From positions 22,313 to 86,312 of the forward strand of contig NZ_JAOQJL010000014.1 of NCBI RefSeq assembly GCF_025566965.1: a DNA stretch of 64,000 bases. Direction: 5' to 3'. Below the pieces are notes generated by a model. That model saw only the letters and a list, made by a program, of their open reading frames with translations, was not told the origin of the DNA and made no database searches. Source of the stretch: Blautia_A ammoniilytica. Lineage in GTDB: Bacteria; Bacillota; Clostridia; Lachnospirales; Lachnospiraceae. This document shows positions 17,488-25,434 of this stretch, in pieces (positions within the stretch are counted from its first letter, which is position 1; the number at the start of each line of letters is the position of its first letter). Both the position numbers and the translations under genes were made by a program.

Positions 17488-18789
17488 TTATTTCCAAATA
17501 TTTTTCAAAATCTCTTTCTTATAAGCACATCTTTCCTTGAATTCTTTTTCATCTATTTTATACATGGGATAAACACAAGACCAGCAAAAATAATTTATAT
17601 TACAATTCTTGCAGGGTTCAAATTCACTTGGCTCAAACTTTTGCACGCAAGGACAAACGAAAAAGCCATCATTCGTATAGAAAAGTTTTCTCAAGTCATC
17701 AATTTCAGACATAGTACCAAGTCTAAATTCAGGTTCAACAAACAAATTACACGGGAAAATATCTCCATTGGCTTCTATAGTAATCTGATTATACCCGGCA
17801 GTGCAGCAGCAAGTGCGACACTCTGAATTTGTCTTTTTATCTTCCTGTCGTAAGAACTCCGTAGTAACTACATTATCCAAAATATCTTTATTCTCTTTTG
17901 CTCGACCTTCGTAAGATAATGCTCTCAGCATAGGAGTTGTATTTAACGATTCATTCAGCTCCATAAACTGTTTAGTATATCTCACATTGTTTGCACTTAA
18001 AACCATAGAAATACTAATCTTACTAAAGCCATGAGATTGAAGCAACTTTATGCTTGAAACAACCTTTTCAAATACCCCTTTGCCTCTTATAACAGCACAT
18101 GACTCTTCATCTGCTCCATCAAGACTAATATCTATGCTATCAATTTGGCTAACGATTTCTTTAACGTTCTTAGGAGTGATCAAAGTGCCATTGGTCATGA
18201 GGGTGATTTTTCCATTATATATGCTCCGTAAATATCCCAATATTGTCAAAAAGTCTGATCTCAGCAAAGGCTCTCCGCCTGTTAGCGTAATGTTTTTGGG
18301 ATTAGCAGCTACAATTTTATCGAGAAACGCACAAATTGTTTTTGTGTCAAAATGTTCTTTATCACTTTGACCAAATGCAGCATTGACCATACAATGAATA
18401 CACTTCAAATTACATCTATGTGTAATTGCAAAACTAATATTTTCAATAATTTTTTCATCATCATTATATAGACAGTTCATTGAGTCTAATAATTTAATGA
18501 GCTGCTTCATATATTCTCGATCCTCGTCATCAGCAAGACTTTCAGACAAGGCACTCCACGACAATCCTTCCTTATTACACAATTCCAAAATATCGTAACA
18601 CTGTTTTGGAACTTTAATCCACTGACCATTGAGCCGATTGAATATAATAGCTTGATCCTCATTAAACATAAACTTAGCCATGTTCGAAAATCGAATTCTC
18701 TTTGTATCCTCCACTTTAATTGCCCCCATATTAAAATTAATCTTTCGAATTGTACGAATTGCACATTCCATGTTGTTACATTTACACAA
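17488..18789 (-). CDS. Radical SAM/SPASM peptide maturase 1 with N-terminal recognition-like region
   Basis: A 433-residue radical SAM enzyme, first in the operon. The motif HRCNLKCIHC holds Cys126, Cys130 and Cys133, followed by LTGGEPLLR. The C-terminal SPASM-like region has many Cys (CRTCCCTAGYNQ, IFPCNLF, CPCVQ, CKNCNINYFCWSC). About 115 residues precede the radical SAM core and resemble a PqqD/RRE-type leader-binding segment. The start is uncertain: ATG at 18789 has no clear ribosome site, while ATG at 18729 (MGAIKVED) has GAAAG upstream. It probably acts with maturase 2 on the two precursors. Confidence 0.87.
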   Translation of the reverse strand: MCKCNNMECAIRTIRKINFNMGAIKVEDTKRIRFSNMAKFMFNEDQAIIFNRLNGQWIKVPKQCYDILELCNKEGLSWSALSESLADDEDREYMKQLIKLLDSMNCLYNDDEKIIENISFAITHRCNLKCIHCMVNAAFGQSDKEHFDTKTICAFLDKIVAANPKNITLTGGEPLLRSDFLTILGYLRSIYNGKITLMTNGTLITPKNVKEIVSQIDSIDISLDGADEESCAVIRGKGVFEKVVSSIKLLQSHGFSKISISMVLSANNVRYTKQFMELNESLNTTPMLRALSYEGRAKENKDILDNVVTTEFLRQEDKKTNSECRTCCCTAGYNQITIEANGDIFPCNLFVEPEFRLGTMSEIDDLRKLFYTNDGFFVCPCVQKFEPSEFEPCKNCNINYFCWSCVYPMYKIDEKEFKERCAYKKEILKNIWK

Positions 18790-18844
18790 CTAATAGGCGC
18801 AAGCAGACATTGGGATTTGTTGTTGTGTACTATATTTCTTATAT

Positions 18845-18873
18845 AGTATACCACTTTATTGTTAGGATTGCAA
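18845..18873 (-). promoter_or_regulatory. Promoter of the RiPP operon with overlapping palindrome
   Basis: On the minus strand TTGCAA (18868-18873), a 17-nt spacer and TATACT (18845-18850) form a good sigma-A promoter about 55 nt before the first possible start. A palindrome, TACTATAT-n5-ATATAGTA (18828-18848), overlaps the -10 box and is a likely operator. Confidence 0.7.
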
Positions 18874-19165
18874 CAATGTATTTGATTTCCACATTTAGAA
18901 TTTGACACAGGAAAGTTATGCAATACCAACAAAACTGTACCTATCAAGTAACTTTACAGCCATCATCAAAGATGATGTTCGAAGGGGATTGGGGATGTTG
19001 CCCCAACAAGCAATTTTTGAAAATTGAGCCAAAGGCGAAATTGAAAAAATGGGTGAACCTGTACAGGTTTACACTGCTTGCCAAAGAGTGTACACCTTGA
19101 TAGGAATGTTGCACAAAAGTTATATTCGATTTTGTGTGTAAAAATACAAAATGACTATTTTGGTG
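18874..19165. promoter_or_regulatory. Divergent intergenic region with several palindromes
   Basis: This stretch lies between the leftward RiPP operon and the rightward lipoprotein gene and has no convincing ORF. It holds a perfect 14-bp palindrome AACCTGTACAGGTT (19056-19069), GTGTACAC (19088-19095) and CATCATCaaAGATGATG. It may be a control region for both operons. No regulator gene lies inside the cargo itself. Confidence 0.4.
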
Positions 19166-19194
19166 GTGACAAACAAGAGAATTTGTGCTATACT
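19166..19194 (+). promoter_or_regulatory. Promoter of the lipoprotein gene
   Basis: GTGACA, 17-nt spacer and TATACT, followed at once by two direct TGATCATAA repeats (19194-19216), each containing the palindrome TGATCA. The repeats would cover the transcription start and may bind a repressor. Confidence 0.6.
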
Positions 19195-19252
19195 GATCAT
19201 AATATATTGATCATAAACAGAGAGTGTTTATTTTGAGAGTGTGGTGATATAG

Positions 19253-21019
19253 TTGCGAAGTATGAGTATGAAACGTAAGGTAACTATCGGGATGATAGCG
19301 TTACTTACTAATATGATATTGTACACCGGCTGTAGTAATTCTAACGTATCGTTATCAAATTCTTCACCGACTTTACCTGAAGTAAATGAAACATCCATTG
19401 CAGCGGCTATTGAACAAAGCGCCATGGAGGATGGTGGATATAGATTTGCAAATGCTGAATTTGAATCACAATTTAGTGTTTATGCCACATATTATATAAG
19501 GATGGCAAAAGAATATGCTGGTTGGTCGCAGTCCCCAATATCTCCAGAAACCAAAAGTGAAATTGAAGAAAAGTTTTTAAATGCTTCTGACATGGATTTA
19601 ACGGATATTTTTTGCGCTATTTCTTTACTGGGAAGTAATGAAAACTTGCCTGCAAAAACAAAAGAAAATATTTCATCTTACTTAGATTCACTCTATGATA
19701 AAGATTTAAAGTGTTATACACTGTTTTATAATGGCGAAGGTAATGAGTATATATTTAATATATATGCGAACTACCTAGTGGACTTTATTTCCAGCTCATT
19801 GAATATAGAAATGAAGCCTATTGATGATTGGCTTGAAAAAGCAATTGAAGAGGTTTTTGTATCAGATGAGATAATTGCAGATAACTCCAGTGCGTACTCT
19901 ATGTTTTTTGAATTGGCAAAGAATCACAACATAGAAGTTCCGGAAACATCGATAACTGCTATCATCCAAATGTTTGAAAATACTTTAGACAATATGGATG
20001 AACTGGACAATCAAAATATATATGTGCCTGTATTCTTAATGGATTATTTGGACTTTTCGAGATTTGCGGGCTATGATAGTTCAAAAAATCACGACAAAGT
20101 TATACGTGTTTTATGTGACGAAAATGGCGTAAAGAAAGATGCATTTGTTGAATATGATGCGTATGGTTTGTACGCAACTATACGTGCTTTAAAACTTGCA
20201 AACTACAATTTTGAAAGTTGTGTTCATTTTAGAGAGGTGTTTAATGAGTTCGATTCTTTTCTGTTAAGTGAAGATTCGTATATGTCTCCTGGATATGTGG
20301 AATCAAATTTTGTGGACACTTATTATGTGGATGCTTTAATTCATGATTTGGGTATAGATTCAAGTAATACTATTAGTCAATATTGTATAGAAAATAAACC
20401 CGCAATTCTTGAGAGCGATGTATTAAATATATACTATTTTCTTGAATTGTTGCAAAGGAATGATTTGTTAGAGCTTGTGGACGCTGAGCGTGATGAGATT
20501 ATACAGAAGCTATCTTCAAGCATTCAAGTCCTAGCTAGTGACCCATCATCCATAAATGCGAACTTACCTAAAATTAATGGTTGTATCAAAGGATTAAAAA
20601 TTTTAAACGAGAATCCACAATTCTCTGAAGAATACTATGATGCTATAGTAAAAAATTTTTCTGTGAGTTCTGATCAACAACAAAAGGCATATGATTTAGC
20701 CGGATTGATTGAGTTCATTTGTTTAGTATCTCCAGATAACATAGACGATTCCAAAGAATATTGCCATCAATTAGAAACAACATTAATTCAATTGTCATCT
20801 GAAGATGTAAGTAATAAAATAATGTTGCAAAAAATGGCATTAAATGTTTTTGAATTAAGCAACTATGTTGTCACATCAGAATTTAATCAAATAGTAGTAA
20901 ACACTTTGAGTCAATCGCAAGATGAAAGCGGTCTATTTAAAGGAGGAGATTCCAATGATGATCTTGTAAGTTTTCGTAGTACCTATGATGCAGTTGTTTT
21001 GTGTGAAAGTATTAACTAA
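19253..21019 (+). CDS. Large predicted lipoprotein of unknown function
   Basis: A 588-residue protein with a lipoprotein signal: a Lys/Arg start, the hydrophobic IGMIALLTNMILYTG and a lipobox Cys (LYTGC). It should be anchored on the outer face of the membrane. The rest is helical and acidic, with recurring Tyr/Phe-rich helix pairs (YATYYIRMAKEYAG, YGLYATIRALKLANYNF, DTYYVDALIHDLG) that suggest an alpha-alpha toroid fold; that is a guess. The start is TTG at 19253 (GTGGTGAT ahead) or ATG at 19262. It is divergent from the RiPP operon and could be an accessory or immunity protein. Confidence 0.75.
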   Translation: MRSMSMKRKVTIGMIALLTNMILYTGCSNSNVSLSNSSPTLPEVNETSIAAAIEQSAMEDGGYRFANAEFESQFSVYATYYIRMAKEYAGWSQSPISPETKSEIEEKFLNASDMDLTDIFCAISLLGSNENLPAKTKENISSYLDSLYDKDLKCYTLFYNGEGNEYIFNIYANYLVDFISSSLNIEMKPIDDWLEKAIEEVFVSDEIIADNSSAYSMFFELAKNHNIEVPETSITAIIQMFENTLDNMDELDNQNIYVPVFLMDYLDFSRFAGYDSSKNHDKVIRVLCDENGVKKDAFVEYDAYGLYATIRALKLANYNFESCVHFREVFNEFDSFLLSEDSYMSPGYVESNFVDTYYVDALIHDLGIDSSNTISQYCIENKPAILESDVLNIYYFLELLQRNDLLELVDAERDEIIQKLSSSIQVLASDPSSINANLPKINGCIKGLKILNENPQFSEEYYDAIVKNFSVSSDQQQKAYDLAGLIEFICLVSPDNIDDSKEYCHQLETTLIQLSSEDVSNKIMLQKMALNVFELSNYVVTSEFNQIVVNTLSQSQDESGLFKGGDSNDDLVSFRSTYDAVVLCESIN

Positions 21020-21039
21020 AATGTAAGGAGGTAACGTGT

Positions 21040-21750
21040 ATGAAGAAAATGTTAAAAAGTGCATTGGCGTTAGCTATGGGAGCAGTTATGCTCATGCCGG
21101 TTACTGCTTTTGCAGCAGAAGATGAACCTACCCTCATTTCTACTCAGGAAGTGGCTTTGAGTCCTTCTGGTGCAAATACCAGAAGTGCTGAAACCAAGGA
21201 ATTCACCTTGAGCACTTATGAAGATAACGGTAGGACGGTGTATTCTTTTGATGTGGAAGACGAAGAATATCGTCAGGCCGCTATGGAATATATCAACGAA
21301 CTTACTGGTGATCCGGGGCCTACTCCTCAGACAAGAGGTATTTTGCAGCCTGGAGAGTCTGAGTATCATAACGATACACAGTATGATGGCGATGCGATGT
21401 CTTACGCATGGAAAAGAAATACTGCCGGTCAAACAGATAATAATTTTGAGGGCGGACAGTCATCGCTTTGGTCTGGAAGCGGAAATTGTGACTACATCGT
21501 ATTGAATCAGGGCATTTCTGTAAGTGGAATTGCAGTTTCTATTTCTTGGCCGCCGTCTGTTTCTGGTAGTGGTAGCAGTGCTTCTTGGCAATCTCAGCCG
21601 GTATATGACAATGTTGCTGGAGCAAGTTTTAATGGACTCGTAGTTGGTGGCACAGCTTTTTCTTGTACGTTTAGCGAAAATGGCGATGTGTATGTAGGAA
21701 GCCGAATCTATCGTCCGACAACCACCATTAAGTTCAGTTATTTCTCCTAA
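21040..21750 (+). CDS. Secreted protein of unknown function
   Basis: A 236-residue protein with a textbook signal peptide (KKMLKSALALAMGAVMLMPVTAFAAE, cut after AFA). The mature part is Ser/Gly/Thr-rich with a C-terminal half of beta-strand character (VSGIAVSISWPPSVSGSG, ending TTTIKFSYFS). It contains two Cys that could form a disulfide. GTAAGGAGGTAACGT precedes the ATG and the gene follows the lipoprotein by 20 nt, so the two are probably co-transcribed. I do not recognise a family. A secreted toxin or surface adhesin are both possible. Confidence 0.75.
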   Translation: MKKMLKSALALAMGAVMLMPVTAFAAEDEPTLISTQEVALSPSGANTRSAETKEFTLSTYEDNGRTVYSFDVEDEEYRQAAMEYINELTGDPGPTPQTRGILQPGESEYHNDTQYDGDAMSYAWKRNTAGQTDNNFEGGQSSLWSGSGNCDYIVLNQGISVSGIAVSISWPPSVSGSGSSASWQSQPVYDNVAGASFNGLVVGGTAFSCTFSENGDVYVGSRIYRPTTTIKFSYFS

Positions 21751-21766
21751 TCAGTGGAGGCACAAA

Positions 21767-21919
21767 ATGAAATACAGTAACTTAGGGATAGGATTACTAC
21801 TCTTTGCAATACTATTAGAAATGTGTTCTAGTGGTCTATCGGCATTATCCTTATGCTTAGGAGTAGTGGGTTTGGTCATACTGGTTGTATCGTCACTAAA
21901 ACCAAAAGATAAGTACTAA
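21767..21919 (+). CDS. Small two-helix membrane protein (50 aa)
   Basis: A 50-residue ORF with CAGTGGAGG seven nt before its ATG, 16 nt after the secreted protein. Two hydrophobic stretches (LGIGLLLFAILLEM and SLCLGVVGLVILVVSS) are joined by a short Ser/Gly turn, and the tail KPKDKY is charged. Size and position, third in an operon after a secreted protein, fit a small immunity-like membrane protein; this is inference only. Confidence 0.65.
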   Translation: MKYSNLGIGLLLFAILLEMCSSGLSALSLCLGVVGLVILVVSSLKPKDKY

Positions 21920-21934
21920 TTATTTGTACGATCA

Positions 21935-21971
21935 AAAGGGGTTATCGGCATTCGCTTGATAACCCCTTTCA
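21935..21971 (+). terminator. Terminator ending the lipoprotein/secreted-protein operon
   Basis: AAAGGGGTTATC (21935-21946) pairs perfectly with GATAACCCCTTT (21958-21969). The A-run and T-run allow it to work in both directions, and it also faces the end of the leftward protease gene. Confidence 0.85.
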
Positions 21972-22026
21972 TTTGCTTTAAGAAACCTTATTTCAATATA
22001 GAATACAGCAAGTTCCAACTCTTTTG

Positions 22027-22581
22027 CTATTCGTATTCAAAATGGTTTGCATCATCATAATCTCCAAGATCATCTTTCAGGAACTTCGTCTTTCGAATGT
22101 ACATAGGACTGACTAGTTCTCCTTTTTCGTGCAGAAGGCTGAATTTATAGTCCAGTAATGCTGCGGGAACATAAAGCTGTTTAGCGGTTTCAAAGAAAGA
22201 ATATTTGGATAAGCATTCCAACACTTCTTTGTCTTCTAAAAGAAGTTCAGCTGCAAAGAAATTTGCTTCATCCTCATCTTGTGAGCGACCATCTAATACT
22301 TCCATTTCCTGAAAGCCTTTCATCATTGCAATTTTTGTATGAAGCACTGCGTGTCCCAATTCGTGAGCAATCAATATACGTTCTAACACGTCATTTACAT
22401 TACTGTCAATGACGATATTTTTTTGTCTGGATTGATAGAAGAAGAACCCTTTCAGCTTTTTCTCCAAATTATAAAAATGAATTTTAATTTCCAGGCATTT
22501 ACAAAGCTCATAGGGATCTCTAGTATCATATTTTTTTACGAGCTTTCCTACGGTTTCGATAATATGTGCTGCCGTTCTCAT
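22027..22581 (-). CDS. ImmA/IrrE-type metalloprotease (ICE anti-repressor)
   Basis: A 184-residue protein with the zinc protease motif HELGH in LIAHELGHAVLH and a downstream acidic DEDEANFFAAELL carrying the third ligand Glu. This is the ImmA/IrrE family, which in ICEBs1-like elements cleaves the element's repressor to switch on excision. The ATG at 22581 is used because GGAGGTGAAGCAA precedes it; the longer frame lacks a site. It lies 47 nt downstream of the repressor gene and is probably co-transcribed with it. Confidence 0.88.
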   Translation of the reverse strand: MRTAAHIIETVGKLVKKYDTRDPYELCKCLEIKIHFYNLEKKLKGFFFYQSRQKNIVIDSNVNDVLERILIAHELGHAVLHTKIAMMKGFQEMEVLDGRSQDEDEANFFAAELLLEDKEVLECLSKYSFFETAKQLYVPAALLDYKFSLLHEKGELVSPMYIRKTKFLKDDLGDYDDANHFEYE

Positions 22582-22628
22582 TTGCTTCACCTCCAAACTG
22601 AACACAGAAAAATACAGATAAGAAATCG

Positions 22629-23090
22629 TCAGATTTCACTTTGCGCAAGCTTCTTATGTTTTCTGTACTTTTTTGGGGTGAACTTTTCTTTGGCATTCTT
22701 TTTAGAGTCCATATAAACTGCCATTAATGCCTGAAAGAATACATCCTTAGCGTCCTCATCTAAATCACCACCAGCAAAGAGCGAACTCACACGTCCCAAA
22801 ACTTCCTGTGCTTCTTTTGCACCTTTAGCACCAAACTGCTCTCGTGCTTCAGCCAAAAACATATCTTCATCTATATGACTTTGTGTATTGGTTTCCTGAT
22901 CGTCTAATAAATAAGCTACAGAAACATGGAGAGCTTCAGCTAATTTTCTGATATTACCTTTGCGAGGTATGGTTCCCAACTGTTCGTAAGTGTAGAGGGA
23001 GCGTTCAGAGATACCGGTAAGCTGGGCAAGCTCGGTTTGAGATAGGTTCATAGCCAAACGAGCTTCTTTAATTTTTTCTCCAAATGTCAT
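22629..23090 (-). CDS. HTH repressor of the ICE (ImmR/cI-like)
   Basis: A 153-residue regulator with an N-terminal Xre helix-turn-helix (LSQTELAQLTGISERSLYTYE at about 15-36) and a helical C-terminus for oligomerisation or cleavage. Paired with the ImmA-like protease, it forms an ImmR/ImmA-type switch. It is divergent from the sigma-like activator gene, with a cluster of AACTTCCG sites between them, which are its likely operators. Confidence 0.87.
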   Translation of the reverse strand: MTFGEKIKEARLAMNLSQTELAQLTGISERSLYTYEQLGTIPRKGNIRKLAEALHVSVAYLLDDQETNTQSHIDEDMFLAEAREQFGAKGAKEAQEVLGRVSSLFAGGDLDEDAKDVFFQALMAVYMDSKKNAKEKFTPKKYRKHKKLAQSEI

Positions 23091-23126
23091 GGTAGTATCC
23101 TTCCTTTCAAAAAATATTTATTCATA

Positions 23127-23275
23127 ACTTCCGATTATTTGTTGACAAACTTCTGAAAAATGCTATAATGAGAATCAGAGCAGAAGTTTTAGTTCCACTT
23201 AATTATATATCGGAACTTTTGCAAAGTCAAGAACTTCCGATTCTCACTTCTGTTTTTAATCATACATCGGAAGTT
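23127..23275. promoter_or_regulatory. Cluster of AACTTCCG-type operator sites
   Basis: Copies of AACTTCCG or CGGAAGTT and close variants (AACTTCTG, CAGAAGTT, CGGAACTT) occur at about 23127, 23148, 23180, 23210, 23240 and 23270, in both orientations. They surround the rightward promoter in the repressor/activator intergenic region, so they are the probable repressor binding sites. Confidence 0.65.
23142..23169 (+). promoter_or_regulatory. Rightward promoter of the ICE activator gene
   Basis: TTGACA (23142-23147), a 16-nt spacer and TATAAT (23164-23169). AACTTCTG lies in the spacer, so repressor binding would block RNA polymerase. A ~200-nt leader follows before the next gene. Confidence 0.8.
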
Positions 23276-23375
23276 ATAGTCATTCTTGTCCCATGGTATT
23301 TGTTTCCCTTTAGCCAAGTGACAGGAGTTAGAAAGGAATTCTTATTTTATGGATTAGGCTGAAAGGAGATTCTGA

Positions 23376-23939
23376 ATGAGCAGATATAATACACAGGTAT
23401 TAAGCAGTATTCGAATGCTTTGCCGGATGCGGAACATTAACGAGAAGGTTCTGTATGAAAGAGCAAAGCTGATTTTATCCATATATCGAGAGGTGTGCTG
23501 GTCTACCATTGATCGTGCGAATGATGTATGTGATACCCTTATTTGTACTTACGGTGACAGCTTAGATGGTGCATTGATTTATCTGGAGAACTTTGCTCCG
23601 GATGAAGCGAGAGAACGATTTGAAGAACGCATCCGTAGCTTATTTGAGACAAAGTGGATCATTGAACTGGTAGATATGGCTATGTTGAAAATCAGAGAAT
23701 ATCCAGATAAAGGCGCTCTGTACTGTGAGATTATCTCAAAGGCATATCTCAACCGCTTCAAGTACAGGGAATCAGAAATGCTGGAGGTTTTGAATATGGA
23801 ACGCAGCACCTACTATGACCGAAAGAAAGAAGCGATACTGTTATTTGGTCTGTCACTTTGGGGAACAGCCATTCCTAAATTGAAAGATTTCCTGGAAAGT
23901 GCCAGGGAGGAAGAAGCCTTGTGTTATTGTGAGTGCTAA
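23376..23939 (+). CDS. Sigma-like / ArpU-type transcriptional activator
   Basis: A 187-residue protein. Most is helical; the C-terminal third has a sigma region 4-like helix-turn-helix (ESEMLEVLNMERSTYYDRKKEAILLFG). This pattern is typical of ArpU/RinA-like late activators of phages and ICEs. GCTGAAAGGAGATTCTG precedes the ATG. It stands under the promoter controlled by the divergent repressor, so it probably turns on downstream transfer genes after derepression. A frame opening inside the leader (from 23168) is not real because it begins within the -10 box. Confidence 0.75.
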   Translation: MSRYNTQVLSSIRMLCRMRNINEKVLYERAKLILSIYREVCWSTIDRANDVCDTLICTYGDSLDGALIYLENFAPDEARERFEERIRSLFETKWIIELVDMAMLKIREYPDKGALYCEIISKAYLNRFKYRESEMLEVLNMERSTYYDRKKEAILLFGLSLWGTAIPKLKDFLESAREEEALCYCEC

Positions 23940-24066
23940 GACAGGATTTTAGTCCGACTAAAATCCGATGAAAATACGACGGTTTCCCTACTGAAAGTCC
24001 GACTTGTCCAGTGTTAAAATGGCTATGCTGGGAGATAACGGCATAAAATTGAATAGAGAGAGTTAC

Positions 24067-24100
24067 GCCTCGTGCCTGTAATGGGTACGGGGCTTTTTTT
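24067..24100 (+). terminator. Terminator after the activator gene (first of two)
   Basis: GCCTCGT(g)CC pairs with GG(gt)ACGGGGC and is followed by seven T. It lies about 130 nt after the activator stop. Confidence 0.75.
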
Positions 24101-24143
24101 ATACCTGCCTATCTTCCTTCATTTTAACACAAAGGCATGAACG

Positions 24144-24177
24144 AGAGCTTGGAGCAATTTACTCCGGCTCTTTTTTT
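24144..24177 (+). terminator. Second tandem terminator upstream of the Xre gene
   Basis: AGAGC-tt-GGAG pairs with CTCC-g-GCTCT and is followed by a run of seven T. Two such hairpins 45 nt apart suggest insulation of the next gene, or attenuation control. Confidence 0.7.
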
Positions 24178-24290
24178 ATGCCTGCAAGGAGGACAGGCAG
24201 ATGGCAAAGGGCATTGAGAATCGGGCACGATCTCCTCCTGCTGTTTTTGATTTTGCAACTTCACAAATTCAGAAACACGGAGGAACGAAA

Positions 24291-24506
24291 ATGTATTACG
24301 ACTTGATCGAAAGCGGAAAAAGAATTAAAGCTTTGAGAAAGGAACATGGGCTTACACAGGAACAGCTTGCGGAGCAGTTAGGTGTTGCTGCAAACACCAT
24401 TGCACGAATTGAAACTGGAAACAGAGGTATCTCTATTGATTTGGCAATCGAACTGGTTGTGCGCTTTGAGACAACCCTTGATTACATATTTTTAGGTCGT
24501 GAATAA
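24291..24506 (+). CDS. Small Xre-family HTH regulator
   Basis: A 71-residue single-domain Xre regulator: ESGKRIKALRKEHGLTQEQLAEQLGV, then NTIARIETGNRGISIDLAIELVVRF, ending DYIFLGRE. The ATG at 24291 is preceded by CACGGAGGAACGAAA, and the 30-residue upstream extension is probably not translated. It stands alone between two terminators and the structured leader of the toxin gene. A role in ICE regulation is inferred. Confidence 0.8.
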   Translation: MYYDLIESGKRIKALRKEHGLTQEQLAEQLGVAANTIARIETGNRGISIDLAIELVVRFETTLDYIFLGRE

Positions 24507-24519
24507 CCTCAAAACTATA

Positions 24520-25010
24520 CCTACGAGGCAATAAAAACTTGCATGAGGAACAGGTACAATTTAGATACAGCCAAAGAAAATCGGCTGCTTGATCCTTGAA
24601 AACTGAATACACAGTCATCGAATACGTTCCTGTTGCCGGTGCGAGAGCATCAGCCACATCAGCGGTACGCCGAGACGTATCGGACAGAGAAGCAGAACGA
24701 CTTTCTTCTATAAATTAAGTGCTTGTCTCTCTCCCGATGCCAGCGATCAATACTGGCTTGTAAATATTGGGTTGCTCCCAATACGGCCATGAAAGCAACA
24801 GGATTAAAGATACTTCTCTACGGAGCTGGCGGAGAACCCGGCAGAGGTTAGATTCCTATGGAACTGATTCGCAATCAGTCGTTCGGTGATTCCCTGAGGG
24901 CGTAAGCCCTCTTTCCCAGGGGTGCGTGGCAAATATGGGACACATAGACTTTTGGACTGACTGCCTGATTCCTTTCGGGCAGTCAGTTATTACATACCCA
25001 ACGAAAGGAG
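24520..25010 (+). ncRNA. Candidate structured RNA / long leader upstream of the PemK-like gene
   Basis: About 500 nt without a plausible gene but with dense secondary structure: CTGATTCGCAATCAG, GAGGGCGTAAGCCCTC nested inside a CCCTG...CAGGGG pairing, and CTGACTGCC-n13-GGGCAGTCAG near the end (24957-24988), just before the toxin ribosome site. Base composition is more GC-rich than the cargo. It could be a regulatory leader, a small RNA controlling the toxin, or an unrecognised RNA class. No known class was identified. Confidence 0.45.
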
Positions 25011-25020
25011 GTCATGGCAC

Positions 25021-25428
25021 ATGATGAAAGAAAATTGGGTATATTGCCGTGGTGATATTTATTGCGCCAATCTGGACCCGGTAGTTGGGTCGGAACAAGG
25101 CGGCATCCGTCCGGTTATCGTCATTCAGAACGATACCGGTAATAAACACGCTCCCACATTGATTGTGGCAACGGTCACCACCAGAATCCATAAGAAAGCG
25201 AATATGCCGACGCACTTTGTTATTTACGACAATCCTGCATTCAAAGAAGCGTCCGTTGTTCAGCTGGAACAGATTCGTACCATTGATAAAAGCAGGATTG
25301 ATAATTACTTAGGTAAGGTAACGCCCCGTGAAATGGTAGCGATTGAGAAAGCCTTATCCGTCAGCCTGGCAATGGAACAGCTGAAAAAGCGTCCCACAAA
25401 ACATAAAGCAAAGAGAACGAAGGAGTGA
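25021..25428 (+). CDS. PemK/MazF-family endoribonuclease toxin
   Basis: A 135-residue toxin of the PemK/MazF fold: WVYCRGDIYCANLDPVVGSEQGGIRPVIVIQND, then TLIVATVTTRI and a VVQLEQIRTIDKSRI block. The family cuts mRNA at short motifs. AAAGGAGG lies nine nt ahead of the ATG. No cognate antitoxin gene precedes it; the small HTH gene 6 nt downstream, or the structured leader, could supply control. The C-terminus is a Lys-rich tail. Its likely role in the ICE is post-segregational maintenance. Confidence 0.88.
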   Translation: MMKENWVYCRGDIYCANLDPVVGSEQGGIRPVIVIQNDTGNKHAPTLIVATVTTRIHKKANMPTHFVIYDNPAFKEASVVQLEQIRTIDKSRIDNYLGKVTPREMVAIEKALSVSLAMEQLKKRPTKHKAKRTKE

Positions 25429-25434
25429 ACATAA

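Noticed and set aside
23168..23362. 64-codon frame in the activator leader
   Set aside because: Its ATG lies within the -10 box of the promoter, so it could not be translated from that transcript.
24433..24657. 74-codon minus-strand frame over the Xre gene end and the structured leader
   Set aside because: No ribosome site, and it overlaps hairpins and a real gene.
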